Positions 1 to 10,011 are shown, counted from the stretch's first letter. The stretch is DNA of 64,000 nt from an uncultured Lachnospiraceae bacterium (GCA_910578175.1 CAJTPF010000013.1:12488-76487), one strand, 5' to 3'. Program-made: numbers and translations. The notes: generated by a model not told the origin, from the letters alone.

Positions 1-1
1 A

Positions 2-970
2 ATCAATATTCATGCCGGCCACAACCCCGACGGCAGAACCGCCTGCGGCGCCGTAAGCCTGCTCCGGGAAAGTACGGAAGCCCGTCTTGTAAAAGATAAG
101 GTGATCACATATCTAAAAGAACTGGGACATACGGTTTACGACTGCACCGTAGATAACGGCAGCAGCCAGTATGACGTACTGGCCAAAATCGTCCGAAACT
201 GCAATTCCCATACCGTTGACCTGGATATCAGCATACACTTTAATTCCGGCCGAAACGACACTGCCGGAGACGGCAGCAACGGCGGCACGGAAGTATGGGT
301 ATATCGTCCGGACAGCACCGCATCCCATTACGCCGAAGCCATTGCAAAAAACATATCCGCTCTCGGGTTCCGAAACCGCGGAATAAAAATAAGCAAAGAC
401 TTGTACGTCCTTGCCAATACCAGGGCAGAAGCCTTATTGATCGAATGTTGTTTTGTAGATGATAAAGACGATGTGAATCTATACAACGCCGACGATATGG
501 CAAAAGCGATCGTAACCGGCATTACCGGCCAGAGCATATCCATTGGTCCTGCCGGTTCCGTCCAACCCCCTGAAAAGCTTATCCCATGCGCAACCATTGA
601 AGATTTTACAAAATGGCTGAATTCTTATCTGAAAATAGACCTTCCCATAGATGATATTTTTGATGAAAACGATAAAAAAGCTGCAATTTCAGCCTTTCAG
701 AAGATGGGCAGTATTCCCGTCACCGGTCGCTGGGATACAGGTTCCGGTAAACTGGCCAACCGAAGCGCCATGCATATCCGTCTCGGCAATAACGGAAATC
801 TGGTCAAACTACTGCAGGGTATGCTGATTGTAAACGGAATCTATTTCGGTGAATTGCACGGAATCTTTGACTTAAACACAACCAATACAGTATTGCATTT
901 TCAAAAATACTGGAATCTGAACCTCCACGGAATTGCAGGTACCCAGGTATGGAAAAAACTGTTGGGATAA
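2..970 (+). CDS. N-acetylmuramoyl-L-alanine amidase with C-terminal peptidoglycan-binding repeats, 5'-truncated by the window edge
   Basis: The reading frame is open from the second base of the window, so the true start lies upstream; the first internal ATG is at 101. The first visible residues, NIHAGHNPDG, are the zinc-binding start of the Amidase_3 fold, which cleaves the bond between MurNAc and L-Ala in peptidoglycan. Further metal and catalytic residues are seen in LLRESTE, in SIHFNSG and in LIECCFVDD. After about residue 190 two degenerate repeats (ending AFQKMGSIPVTGRW and LHFQKYWNLNLHGIAG) look like peptidoglycan-binding domain 1 modules, which would hold the enzyme on the wall. Whether a signal peptide exists cannot be seen. 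It converges on the next gene, with a shared bidirectional terminator between them. A role in wall turnover, spore cortex lysis or prophage lysis cannot be separated here. Confidence 0.88.
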   Translation: MNIHAGHNPDGRTACGAVSLLRESTEARLVKDKVITYLKELGHTVYDCTVDNGSSQYDVLAKIVRNCNSHTVDLDISIHFNSGRNDTAGDGSNGGTEVWVYRPDSTASHYAEAIAKNISALGFRNRGIKISKDLYVLANTRAEALLIECCFVDDKDDVNLYNADDMAKAIVTGITGQSISIGPAGSVQPPEKLIPCATIEDFTKWLNSYLKIDLPIDDIFDENDKKAAISAFQKMGSIPVTGRWDTGSGKLANRSAMHIRLGNNGNLVKLLQGMLIVNGIYFGELHGIFDLNTTNTVLHFQKYWNLNLHGIAGTQVWKKLLG

Positions 971-981
971 TCATAAAACCA

Positions 982-1040
982 TAAAAATGGGACTGTCACG
1001 GAAAAACAAATTTCTGTTTCTGTGACAGTCCCATTTTTTT
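982..1040. terminator. Bidirectional rho-independent terminator
   Basis: A long stem (ATGGGACTGTCACGGAAA pairing with TTTCTGTGACAGTCCCAT, one mismatch) is flanked by A and T runs on both sides. It sits between the convergent amidase gene and the nuclease-like gene and can stop transcription from both. Confidence 0.9.
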
Positions 1041-1084
1041 TACGATATTCCATCAACAATCAATTCCGGGAATCCCGAATCTAG

Positions 1085-1846
1085 TTAAATGCTGTCATTA
1101 ATTTCATATAAATATGCCCGTCCCTGTTTTCCGATCATACGTATAATATCCAGATGACGCAGAATCTGAACCGCAATTCCGGCCATTCCCGAACTTACAT
1201 GGGCCGCCTTGGCATAGTCGGCAGCCGTAAACGTATCCCCCAGTTCAATGGGAAGCATCTGCATATAATCTTCCCTGCCGTCGATCCTCAGTTCTCCGGC
1301 AAGCCCCAGGGGAATCCGGTCATACCGGACCGAACCCTTCTTTTTATCCCGGCTCCAGCCGTTTAATAACCGTATCTCTTCCAGATCAATGAGCAGTAAA
1401 CACAGATGAAGATGCTCGTCTGACAGATAATTTTTAATCCGGTATAATTCCTTAAACGCATGATAAGGGGTTCCCTTTTTGGGAGATTTTCTTCCTGCTG
1501 TGATGGAACCGCTCTCTTCATCCAGCCATCGCAGATATTTGATATGTGGAATCGGATACACTACGGTCACTTCATAATGTTTCAGGAAACAGCCCAGTTT
1601 CTCTCTCAGTTTATTAAAATTGGCAGTCTGTATCTCAATGATATTGCCTTCCCGGTAAATATCGGCCACATAGCCGTCCACCGGAATCTCATGATAATCC
1701 GTATCCGGCTCCATATAATGCTTTACAATAGCATGAACCGTCTTCTCACCCAATGTTCCGATTCCCTGTCTGTCACGCTGAATCCCTAAAACCTTTTTTT
1801 TTGCGGTTTCAAAACGCTCTGAGGCAGACTGACTGATGTATTCCAT
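1085..1846 (-). CDS. Uncharacterised protein with a PD-(D/E)XK nuclease-like N-terminus and a winged-helix-like C-terminus
   Basis: I do not recognise a named family. The start at 1846 is chosen because GGAG lies five bases upstream of it; an in-frame ATG at 1858, four codons earlier, has no such site. Numbered from that upstream ATG, the N-terminal part has a helix with LGEKTVH (E38) and then D66-x8-E75-x-Q77 inside strands (DGYVADIYREG, IIEIQT). This is the spacing of a PD-(D/E)XK active site, with Gln in place of Lys as in BglII. The last 60 residues (TAADYAKAAHVSSGMAGIAVQIL and following) look like a winged helix. It lies 55 bases downstream of polC on the same strand, so it could be read through from the replicase gene. 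No methylase or partner toxin is adjacent. The nuclease reading is an inference; a DNA-binding protein without catalysis is the alternative. Confidence 0.6.
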   Translation of the reverse strand: MEYISQSASERFETAKKKVLGIQRDRQGIGTLGEKTVHAIVKHYMEPDTDYHEIPVDGYVADIYREGNIIEIQTANFNKLREKLGCFLKHYEVTVVYPIPHIKYLRWLDEESGSITAGRKSPKKGTPYHAFKELYRIKNYLSDEHLHLCLLLIDLEEIRLLNGWSRDKKKGSVRYDRIPLGLAGELRIDGREDYMQMLPIELGDTFTAADYAKAAHVSSGMAGIAVQILRHLDIIRMIGKQGRAYLYEINDSI

Positions 1847-1901
1847 ACTAATCTCCATTCCGGTGATAATTCTGCTCCCGGTTCCCGGAACCAGATCCGT
1901 T

Positions 1902-4900
1902 CTACTGCTTCATAATATCAAACAGCGATATCTGGTTGGATTCCGGCAGATCACCCAATATTCCCAGCTCATCCATAAAATCAATGATGGTTTTGCTGAC
2001 CTTCGTCCGCATCCTGAAATCATCCTTGGATAAAAACGGTCCGTCCTTTGCCGCTTCCACAATGGAATCCGCCGCTTTATCCCCCAGACCGTCTATGGCG
2101 CTCAATGCCGGCATGATCCGGTTTCCGAAAATCTGAAACTTTCTGGCCGCCACCTGAAATAAATCGATCTGTTCAAATTCAAATCCCCTGGCATACATTT
2201 CCTGCACCAGTTTCATATCCTTTAACACGTCTTCTTCCTTGGCGGACAATTCTTTTCTGTCTTTCCGCTTTTTAAAATCCTCGATAAAGTATTCCAGTTT
2301 CTCTTTTCCCCGGCACATATATTCGTAACTGAATGCCGAGGCGCGGATACTGAAATAAGCGGCATAATAGGCCAGCGGATAAAAAACCTTAAAATATGCG
2401 ATCCGGTAAGCCATCATAACGTAAGCGGCCGCATGTGCCTTAGGAAACATATATTTAATCTTCTGACAGGATTCAATATACCAGTCCGGCACGTCATGTT
2501 TTTTCATTTCCCCGATCCATTCCGGTTTCAGCCCTTTTCCCTTACGGACGGACTCCATGATCTTGAAGGACTCCTCGGAATCCAGCCCCATATTGATCAG
2601 ATAGATCATAATATCGTCCCGGGTACAGATGGCGGTGGAAATGGTACAATCCCCTTTCTTGATATAATACTGGGCATTGTTCAGCCAGACATCCGTACCG
2701 TGGGACAATCCGGAAATCCGTATCAGATCGGAAAAGGATTTTGGTTTCGTATCCTTTAACATCTGAATAACGAAATCTGTTCCAAACTCCGGGATTCCCA
2801 GGGAGCCCAGTTCACAGCCGCCGATATCTTCCGGAGTGATATCCAGGGCTTCGGTTCCGGCAAACAGCGACATCACCTCTTTATTATCCAGCGGAATATC
2901 TTTGGCATCCAGTCCCGTGATATCCTCCAGCATACGGATCATGGTAGGATCATCATGGCCCAGGATATCCAGTTTCAGCAGATTGTGGTCTATGGAATGA
3001 TAGTCAAAATGGGTGGTAACGGTTTTGGTGGTCATATCATTGGCGGGATGCTGTACCGGTGTAAATGTATTGATATCCTTGCCGATAGGCAGTACGATGA
3101 TTCCGCCGGGATGCTGTCCCGTGGTTCTCCGGACTCCGGTACATCCTTCCGCAATGCGGGTAACCTCGCACCGGCGTTTCCGGATCCCCCGCTCTTCGCA
3201 GTACTTCCTTACATACCCTTCCGCCGTCTTATCTGCCACGGTACCAATGGTTCCGGCCCGGAAGGTCTGACCCTTTCCAAAGATAACCTCCGTATATTCA
3301 TGGGCTTTACTCTGATATTCTCCCGAAAAGTTTAAGTCGATATCCGGCTCCTTATTTCCCTTAAAACCGAGAAAAGTTTCAAACGGAATATCAAACCCTG
3401 CTTTCACCAGCTGTTCCCCGCAGTCCGGGCAGACCCTGTCCGGCATATCGCAGCCGGATGCCCCTACATACTTTTTCACCTCTTCGGAATCAAAATCATA
3501 ATAATGACACTTTTTACAGTAATAATGGGCCCTCAGCGGATTTACCTCGGTGATACCAGCCATGGTGGCCACAAAGGAAGAGCCTACGGAACCTCTGGAA
3601 CCTACCAGATAACCATCCTCGTTGGATTTCCACACCAGCTTCTGGGCGATGATATACATTACCGCAAATCCGTTGGAAATAATGGAATTTAATTCCCTCT
3701 CCAGGCGCTCCACAACGATTTCCGGCAGATGTTCCCCATACATTTCATGGGCGGTATTATAACATATGTCCCGAAGGGTTTGGTCGGAATTCTCAATGAC
3801 CGGAGGACATTTCTCCGGGCAGACCGGAAACATATTTTCCGCCATATCCGCAATCTTATTGGTATTGGTCACGACTACCTCATAGGCCTTTTCGCTTCCC
3901 AGATACTTAAACTCCTCCAGCATCTCTTCGGTGGTCCTTAAATATAGCGGCGCCTGGTCGTCCGCATCCTTAAATCCTTTGCTGGCCATGATGATCCTCC
4001 GGTACACCTCATCCTGGGGATCCAGAAAATGGACGTCACAGGTGGCTACCACCATTTTATTAAACTGATTTCCCAAATCCACGATTTTCTTATTGATATC
4101 CATCAGATCTTCAATGGAATGAATATTTTCATGCCGTTCATCTCCGATCATAAACCGGTTATTGCCCAGCGGCTGGATTTCCAGGTAATCATAAAAATTC
4201 ACCAGTCCTGCGATCACTTCTTCCCCTTTTTCCTCCAGAATCGCCTGATACAATTCCCCTGCTTCACAGGCAGAACCGATGAGCAGTCCCTCCCGGTGCT
4301 TTAAAAAATCACTTTTCGGCACCCTTGGCCACCGGTGATAGTAGGTAACATGGGAATCCGACACCAGCCGATACAGATTTTCCCGGCCGGTTTCATTGAC
4401 CGCCAGTATGATGGCATGATAGGAACGTTGTTTCTTAATGTTTTCCACGGAAACGCTGGCCATCTCATTCAGCCCGTCCAATGTAAATACGTCCCGGTCT
4501 TTTAACATCTTTACAAATTTCACGAATATCTCTGCGGTACATCCGGCATCGTCTACCGCCCTGTGATGATTTTCCAGAGAAACGTTCAATGCCTTCGCCA
4601 CATTGTTCAGCTTAAACTTACTGATCTGTGGAATCAGGATTCTTGACAGCGGCACCGTATCCACAATGGTAAAGTCGTGGGGCAGCTTCTGTTTTTCCGC
4701 CTCGTTTATAATAAATCCCGTATCAAATTCCGCATTGTGGGCCACCAGGACGCAATCCCTGGCAAACTCCAGAAATTCCGGTAAAATTTCCTCTATTTCC
4801 GGCGCACCCATGACCATACCGTCGCTGATCCCCGTAAGATTTTCTATCTGAAACGGAATCGGCTCTTTTGGGTTGACAAAGGTACTGAACCGGTCCACGA

Positions 4901-6416
4901 TCTTGCCGCCGGATACCTTTACCGCACCAATCTCAATGATTTTATTTTTCCGTACGCTTAATCCGGTGGTTTCCAGATCAAACACCACATAATCATCATC
5001 CAGAGACTGATTCCTGGAACGCACCACGATCTCCTTTAAATCATCTACCAGATACGCTTCCACTCCGTAGATCACCTTAAAATCAAAAGGCTCCTTAAAA
5101 CCGAATTTTCCCTCCAGTTTCTGCAGCGCATGCCAGGCTTCGGTAAATCCCTGTACCACGCCATGGTCGGTAATGGCAAGGGCCGTATGCCCCCATTCCT
5201 TACACCGGGCGATCAGGGATTTGGCATCCGCCACACCGTCCATATCACTGAGTTTTGTATGACAATGCAGTTCCACACGTTTTTCGGCGCTGTTATCCAT
5301 ACGCTTCACAGAAAAATCCGTAGTCTTCATGATTCCGTTTACCGAACTGATGACCAGGTCGTTATCAAATTTATCCAGAACCGTTATACCCTTTACCTTG
5401 ATATATGTACCTTTTTTCAGATTTCCCCGCAGTTCCTCCAGATTTTCATCCCGGACAAACATCTTAAAAACAATGGAATCCGTATGATCGGTAATAGTAA
5501 CGCTGACAATGGTTCTTTCATTTTTAATCGGACGCTCTTCCACCAGACGAATCTGTCCCCGCACCGTTACTTCTCCCATTTCCCCGTCAATTTCTTTCAG
5601 TTCCACGGCCGGATCATCAAATTCCCGGCCAAAGATAACGTTTGGATTGTCGGAACGCCGATACCCCCGCTGAAATCCTCCTTCTTTTTTTCGGAAGGAA
5701 TGATCGCCGGTTCCAGCAAAAGACTCCCTGCTTCCGGTATTTCCTTTTGCCGTTTTGCCGGCTTCCGGCTTTGTATTTCCACTTGAAACTCTCTCTCCCT
5801 CCGTTTCCGGATTTCTGTTTTTCGAAGCCTGAACCTTCTCCTCCACCCGGGCAACAATGGCGGCTACTTCGTTTTCCATCTGAATTTCATTCAGTTTCGT
5901 ATACCGGCTCTGTTCCGGCTCCAGATATTCATATCTCACTTCCACGGGTATCCCGCAGCGCTCGTTAAAGATTTTTTCCAGTATCCGCTTCAGTTCTCCG
6001 GATTTAACCGTGGAAATGACCGTTTCCGGTACCTTTAACACCATGACATCTTCCTGAAACGATATTTCCGCCCGGCTCAGGATACTATATTCCATACGAC
6101 TGTAACGGTAGATTTCCATCAAAATACTGTCCCGGTATGCTTCATACAGATTCTCCGGATTGTACTGTGCCGACAGATGAAACTGTTCAATTATTTTAAT
6201 CCGTACCCCCTGCCTTGCAAACAGGTTTTCAATACATTGTTCCACTTTAAAGACCGCCTCTTTCTGAATCAGGCGGTCACTGTCAATGTATATACGAATA
6301 CAATTTTTGGTGCGGTTATTTACCACACGTTTTACCATCACATTGCCGAATATCCCTGTCAATTCCCCGCTTAACTGCAATGTGGAAAATACTTCAAAAA
6401 AATTCTTTGGTTCCAT
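1902..6416 (-). CDS. polC: DNA polymerase III alpha subunit, Gram-positive PolC type
   Basis: Replicative polymerase of low-GC Gram-positives, with built-in 3'-5' proofreading. At 1504 residues it is slightly longer than the B. subtilis enzyme. Domains in order: N-terminal region (1-185), a polar low-complexity linker (about 186-260), OB fold (about 284-365), a PHP domain beginning VELHCHTKLSD (about 380) interrupted by the DnaQ-type exonuclease (FDLETTG at 480, HNAEFDTGF, HHRAVDDAG), then palm, fingers and thumb. A cysteine-rich zinc module (CKKC at 967, later CPDC) precedes PDIDLNFSGE, which carries catalytic D1025 and D1027. A helix-hairpin-helix (GLGDKAADS) follows, and the extreme C-terminus has a sliding-clamp-binding motif (QISLFDIM). 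It is the last member of the conserved pyrH-to-polC cluster, 20 bases downstream of ispG. Confidence 0.98.
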   Translation of the reverse strand: MEPKNFFEVFSTLQLSGELTGIFGNVMVKRVVNNRTKNCIRIYIDSDRLIQKEAVFKVEQCIENLFARQGVRIKIIEQFHLSAQYNPENLYEAYRDSILMEIYRYSRMEYSILSRAEISFQEDVMVLKVPETVISTVKSGELKRILEKIFNERCGIPVEVRYEYLEPEQSRYTKLNEIQMENEVAAIVARVEEKVQASKNRNPETEGERVSSGNTKPEAGKTAKGNTGSRESFAGTGDHSFRKKEGGFQRGYRRSDNPNVIFGREFDDPAVELKEIDGEMGEVTVRGQIRLVEERPIKNERTIVSVTITDHTDSIVFKMFVRDENLEELRGNLKKGTYIKVKGITVLDKFDNDLVISSVNGIMKTTDFSVKRMDNSAEKRVELHCHTKLSDMDGVADAKSLIARCKEWGHTALAITDHGVVQGFTEAWHALQKLEGKFGFKEPFDFKVIYGVEAYLVDDLKEIVVRSRNQSLDDDYVVFDLETTGLSVRKNKIIEIGAVKVSGGKIVDRFSTFVNPKEPIPFQIENLTGISDGMVMGAPEIEEILPEFLEFARDCVLVAHNAEFDTGFIINEAEKQKLPHDFTIVDTVPLSRILIPQISKFKLNNVAKALNVSLENHHRAVDDAGCTAEIFVKFVKMLKDRDVFTLDGLNEMASVSVENIKKQRSYHAIILAVNETGRENLYRLVSDSHVTYYHRWPRVPKSDFLKHREGLLIGSACEAGELYQAILEEKGEEVIAGLVNFYDYLEIQPLGNNRFMIGDERHENIHSIEDLMDINKKIVDLGNQFNKMVVATCDVHFLDPQDEVYRRIIMASKGFKDADDQAPLYLRTTEEMLEEFKYLGSEKAYEVVVTNTNKIADMAENMFPVCPEKCPPVIENSDQTLRDICYNTAHEMYGEHLPEIVVERLERELNSIISNGFAVMYIIAQKLVWKSNEDGYLVGSRGSVGSSFVATMAGITEVNPLRAHYYCKKCHYYDFDSEEVKKYVGASGCDMPDRVCPDCGEQLVKAGFDIPFETFLGFKGNKEPDIDLNFSGEYQSKAHEYTEVIFGKGQTFRAGTIGTVADKTAEGYVRKYCEERGIRKRRCEVTRIAEGCTGVRRTTGQHPGGIIVLPIGKDINTFTPVQHPANDMTTKTVTTHFDYHSIDHNLLKLDILGHDDPTMIRMLEDITGLDAKDIPLDNKEVMSLFAGTEALDITPEDIGGCELGSLGIPEFGTDFVIQMLKDTKPKSFSDLIRISGLSHGTDVWLNNAQYYIKKGDCTISTAICTRDDIMIYLINMGLDSEESFKIMESVRKGKGLKPEWIGEMKKHDVPDWYIESCQKIKYMFPKAHAAAYVMMAYRIAYFKVFYPLAYYAAYFSIRASAFSYEYMCRGKEKLEYFIEDFKKRKDRKELSAKEEDVLKDMKLVQEMYARGFEFEQIDLFQVAARKFQIFGNRIMPALSAIDGLGDKAADSIVEAAKDGPFLSKDDFRMRTKVSKTIIDFMDELGILGDLPESNQISLFDIMKQ

Positions 6417-6436
6417 ATCCGATTACCATCCTGCCG

Positions 6437-7501
6437 TCATTCCGCTTTTTCTGCCATCTGTTTCAGTTCTTTTTCAAATTCGGAAAGCAGTTCCTGTTCC
6501 GGTACTTTCCGGATGATCTCACCTTTTTTTATGATCAGGCCTTCCCCATGTCCGCCGGCAATTCCCAGATCCGCTTCTCTTGCTTCTCCCGGTCCGTTCA
6601 CCGCACATCCCATGACAGCCACTTTTAAATCCCCTTTATATTTTTCCACGATGGATTCTACCTGGCCGGCCAGTCCGATCAGATCGATCCGGGTCCGTCC
6701 GCAGGTAGGACAGGATACCACCTGGATCCCTCCGGTGCGGATTCCCAGAGTCCGGAGAATGAGATTTGCCGTCCGGACCTCCTCTACCGGATTCCCGGTA
6801 AGGGATACCCGTATGGTATCGCCGATGCCCTGATATAATATAATGCCAAGACCTACCGAGGATTTAATATTGCCCGAATACAAAGTCCCAGCCTCGGTGA
6901 TTCCCACATGGAGTGGATAGGAGGTCTGTCCTGCTATGAGTTCATGGGCCTTGACACACATCATAACATCCGACGACTTAATACTGATGACCAGATTGTC
7001 ATATCCCATGGATTCGATCAGCCGGACTTTATCCAATGCACTTTCTGCCAGTCCTTCCGCCGTCACCTTACCGTACTTTTCCAGAATGTTTTTTTCCAGG
7101 GAACCGCTGTTCACACCCACGCGAATGGGGATTTCCCTCTCTTTTGCCACATCCACAACGGCCTGTACTTTTGACCGGTCCCCGATATTTCCAGGATTGA
7201 TCCGTATCTTATCCGCACCGTGTTCCATGGCGGCAATGGCCAGACGGTAATCGAAATGGATATCCGCTACCAGGGGAATGGATATCTGCTCCTTGATTTT
7301 GCCGATCGCCCCGGCGGCCTCCATCGTAGGCACTGCACACCGGATAATATCGCAGCCTGCCACAGTCAGCTCTTTGATCTGGCTGACTGTAGCTTCCACA
7401 TCTTCAGTCTTTGTATTGGTCATGGACTGAATCAATATATCGTTTCCGCCTCCGATAAATCTGTCGCCAATCCGTACGACCTTTGTATGCTCTCTCACCA
7501 T
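6437..7501 (-). CDS. ispG: 4-hydroxy-3-methylbut-2-enyl-diphosphate synthase (IspG/GcpE)
   Basis: Catalyses the reductive conversion of MEcPP to HMBPP, the penultimate step of the MEP isoprenoid pathway, using a [4Fe-4S] cluster. At 354 residues it matches the short bacterial form (TIM barrel plus cluster domain). The cluster ligands are visible in SCPTCGRTRID and in MGCAVNGPGEA, and the N-terminal barrel carries IQSMTNT. The start is preceded by AGGAG. The gene sits between the RseP-type protease and polC, and an earlier MEP enzyme, dxr, lies two genes upstream, so isoprenoid supply and the UppS step are encoded in one transcription block. Confidence 0.97.
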   Translation of the reverse strand: MVREHTKVVRIGDRFIGGGNDILIQSMTNTKTEDVEATVSQIKELTVAGCDIIRCAVPTMEAAGAIGKIKEQISIPLVADIHFDYRLAIAAMEHGADKIRINPGNIGDRSKVQAVVDVAKEREIPIRVGVNSGSLEKNILEKYGKVTAEGLAESALDKVRLIESMGYDNLVISIKSSDVMMCVKAHELIAGQTSYPLHVGITEAGTLYSGNIKSSVGLGIILYQGIGDTIRVSLTGNPVEEVRTANLILRTLGIRTGGIQVVSCPTCGRTRIDLIGLAGQVESIVEKYKGDLKVAVMGCAVNGPGEAREADLGIAGGHGEGLIIKKGEIIRKVPEQELLSEFEKELKQMAEKAE

Positions 7502-7548
7502 TTCATTCTCCTATCAAATCTAAAGTATCTCACTTCCGAAAAAACATT

Positions 7549-8823
7549 TTACAGTAATTTTCCGATATCATTAAATAAGATCAGTACCATTAAGACCATA
7601 AGGACCACCATACCTATCAGATGGATGACTGCTTCTCTCTCTTTCTTTATCGGTTTGCCCCTGACTGCCTCAATGAACAGAAATACCAGCCTGCCGCCAT
7701 CCAGTGCCGGCAGCGGGAACAGATTCAGGACACCTAGGTTCACGCTGAATAAAACGATGAGATATGCAATATTTAAAAATACATATCTAACTCCGTCACT
7801 CTTTGATTCCTTATAGGCATCTCCCACGATACTGACGATTCCTACCGGACCGGATACGTCATCAGTACTCACCTGTCCGGTAAACAGCATATAAAAACTC
7901 TTTAATGTGGATTCCATATCATAACGAAGCTCCGTAAAACTATAACGCAATGTCTGAAGCGGGGAAGCATCCACTCTGTACATACTGAAATTAAACCCGG
8001 TAGAATACGCCCTGGCCGGCGTCATGGTAAACGTCAGTGTTTCCTTATCCCTGATCACGGTAACCTCTACCGGCTCTCCGGTCAAAGGCTTCTGATCCAG
8101 TAATTCTTTTAACTCCGAACCGCTTGCCACCTTATTTCCGCCAATGGACGTAATAATATCACCCTGTTTGATCCCTGCCTGTGCCGCTGCACTGCCTTTT
8201 ACTACTTCCGTTGTCTTACACGGGTCTGCAGTATCATAATACGAAACCCCCATACTATATCGCTCCGTAGCCGGCATCTGGATCTTATGCTCCTTGCCGT
8301 CACGCTCAAACGTAATATCAATATCCTTCCCGGTCGTGGAATGCATATACTGATATAACCACAGATCTCTGGATATCACGATCTTCTTTCCGTCGTATTC
8401 TTTGATAACATCGCCTTCCTGCAGTCCCGCCACTTCTGCGCCGGAACCTTCCGCCACATGTACCACGGAACACTGATCCCAGCCTTCCATTCCTATGATC
8501 ACGATAGACAGTACAAACGCAAGGATAAAATTAAAGATCGGCCCTGCGGCTATCACGGATATCCTGGCCCATACCGACTTGCTGTTAAAAGAATTGTCGC
8601 TGTTATCATCTTCATCTTCCCCTACCATCATACAGGAACCGCCGAACGGTATGAGTTTCCATGAATATTTCGTTTCTTTCCTGGTAAAACTCACAATCCT
8701 CGGCCCCATGCCCAGGGAAAATTCCGTTACACCGATTCCGTTTTTCTTTGCCAACAAAAAATGTCCAAATTCATGTATCAGTACCAATACACTGAATACA
8801 ATCAAAGATAAAATTATACTCAT
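7549..8823 (-). CDS. rseP: Site-2-type zinc metalloprotease, RseP/RasP family
   Basis: Intramembrane protease that cuts transmembrane segments of anti-sigma factors, signal peptide remnants or division proteins in the cell membrane. The zinc motif HEFGH is at residues 17-21 in the first membrane segment, and the third metal-binding region is NLFPLPALDGGRL near the C-terminus. Between them are two PDZ-like domains (GLQEGDVIKEYDG and GIKQGDIITSIGG), as in E. coli RseP and unlike homologues with one PDZ. The C-terminus ends in a membrane helix. Start 8823 lies three bases after the dxr stop codon. A membrane anti-sigma-like protein (the beta-propeller protein at 45-47 kb) is encoded elsewhere in the window, but nothing shows it is a substrate. 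Confidence 0.95.
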   Translation of the reverse strand: MSIILSLIVFSVLVLIHEFGHFLLAKKNGIGVTEFSLGMGPRIVSFTRKETKYSWKLIPFGGSCMMVGEDEDDNSDNSFNSKSVWARISVIAAGPIFNFILAFVLSIVIIGMEGWDQCSVVHVAEGSGAEVAGLQEGDVIKEYDGKKIVISRDLWLYQYMHSTTGKDIDITFERDGKEHKIQMPATERYSMGVSYYDTADPCKTTEVVKGSAAAQAGIKQGDIITSIGGNKVASGSELKELLDQKPLTGEPVEVTVIRDKETLTFTMTPARAYSTGFNFSMYRVDASPLQTLRYSFTELRYDMESTLKSFYMLFTGQVSTDDVSGPVGIVSIVGDAYKESKSDGVRYVFLNIAYLIVLFSVNLGVLNLFPLPALDGGRLVFLFIEAVRGKPIKKEREAVIHLIGMVVLMVLMVLILFNDIGKLL

Positions 8824-8826
8824 TCT

Positions 8827-9987
8827 CTAACCCTTTCCGGACGCCTGCATGCGCTCTCTTACTGATTCATATGCTTCCTGCTCCGCCTTTAGAATCTCAT
8901 TCAGATCAGGATTTTCCACCTTCTCATGTCTTTCCATGGCATATTCAATGATATCCGCAATTTCCAAAAAGCGGATATTTCCGTTTAAAAATTCGCTGAC
9001 CGCCCGTTCGTTGGCCGCATTAAATACAGTGGGCATACTTCCGCCGGCCCTTCCGGCCCGGTATGCCAGCCGGAATCCCCGGAACGTATCTCCGTCCGGT
9101 GTTTCAAAGCCAATACTTCCAAGTTTCGCAAAATCCACCCGTTGGGTATTCAGCGTCATCCGATCCGGATAATAAAATGCATACTGGATCGGAAGCTTCA
9201 TATCCGGCGTTCCCAGCTGTGCCATGATACCGCCGTCCACATACTGTACCATGGAATGAATCAGACTCTGGGGCTGTACCACCACGTCAATCTTATCAAA
9301 ATCCACATCAAACAGCCATCTGGCCTCAATGACTTCCAACCCTTTATTCACCAGTGTGGCGGAATCTATGGTAATCTTTTTTCCCATGGACCAGTTAGGA
9401 TGATTTAAAGCCTGCTGGACGGTTACCTCTTTCAGTTCTTCCTTTTTTCTGCCCCTGAAGGGACCGCCGGAAGCCGTAAGGATGATCTTCTCCACCTGAT
9501 CCCGTTTATTTCCCTGCAGCGACTGGAAGATGGCGCTGTGTTCACTGTCCACCGGAAGGATCCTGACCTGGCGTTCTTCTGCCAGAGGCATTATGATATG
9601 TCCTGCGGTCACAAGGGTTTCCTTATTTGCCAGGGCAATATCTTTTCCTGCCTGTATGGCCGCAATCGTCGGACGGATTCCGATCATACCCACAACCGCC
9701 GTCAATACCATTTCTGCTTTTGGTATCACCGCAGCCTCGATCAGTCCCTCCATCCCGGAAACCACCTTCACATCCAGGTCCCTGACCGCCAGTCTCAGAT
9801 CTGCGACTTTGGATTCATCAAATATACAGACCAGTTCCGGACGGAACTCCCGGATCTGCCGCTCCAGCAATCCGGTATTGCTTCCCGCTGCCAGCGCCGC
9901 AACCTTTAAATCCCGGTTTTCCCTCAGGATTTCCAATGCTTGTGTACCAATGGAGCCTGTCGACCCCAGTATTGAAATATATTTCAC
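8827..9987 (-). CDS. dxr: 1-deoxy-D-xylulose 5-phosphate reductoisomerase
   Basis: First committed enzyme of the MEP pathway: it rearranges and reduces DXP to MEP with NADPH and a divalent metal. The NADPH-binding motif LGSTGSIGTQ is at the N-terminus; LPVDSEHSAIFQ and ITASGGPFRG carry metal and substrate contacts; NHPNWSMGKKITIDSATL is the family signature. I place the start at a GTG (9987) because AGGAGG lies seven bases upstream; an in-frame ATG at 10005 would translate through that site. The product is then 386 residues, the usual length. It lies between cdsA and the RseP-type gene with almost no spacing, so co-transcription is very likely. Confidence 0.97.
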   Translation of the reverse strand: MKYISILGSTGSIGTQALEILRENRDLKVAALAAGSNTGLLERQIREFRPELVCIFDESKVADLRLAVRDLDVKVVSGMEGLIEAAVIPKAEMVLTAVVGMIGIRPTIAAIQAGKDIALANKETLVTAGHIIMPLAEERQVRILPVDSEHSAIFQSLQGNKRDQVEKIILTASGGPFRGRKKEELKEVTVQQALNHPNWSMGKKITIDSATLVNKGLEVIEARWLFDVDFDKIDVVVQPQSLIHSMVQYVDGGIMAQLGTPDMKLPIQYAFYYPDRMTLNTQRVDFAKLGSIGFETPDGDTFRGFRLAYRAGRAGGSMPTVFNAANERAVSEFLNGNIRFLEIADIIEYAMERHEKVENPDLNEILKAEQEAYESVRERMQASGKG

Positions 9988-10011
9988 ATTCTCGCCTCCT
10001 GCCATGCCGTT

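Noticed and set aside
1085..1846. Type II restriction-modification system
   Set aside because: No methyltransferase gene is adjacent; the nuclease-like gene is alone beside polC.
5130..5786. Open frame of 218 codons on the plus strand opposite polC
   Set aside because: It mirrors the polC codon pattern, has no ribosome site and its translation has no domain; the same holds for other long frames opposite ispG, dxr, glmS and thrC.
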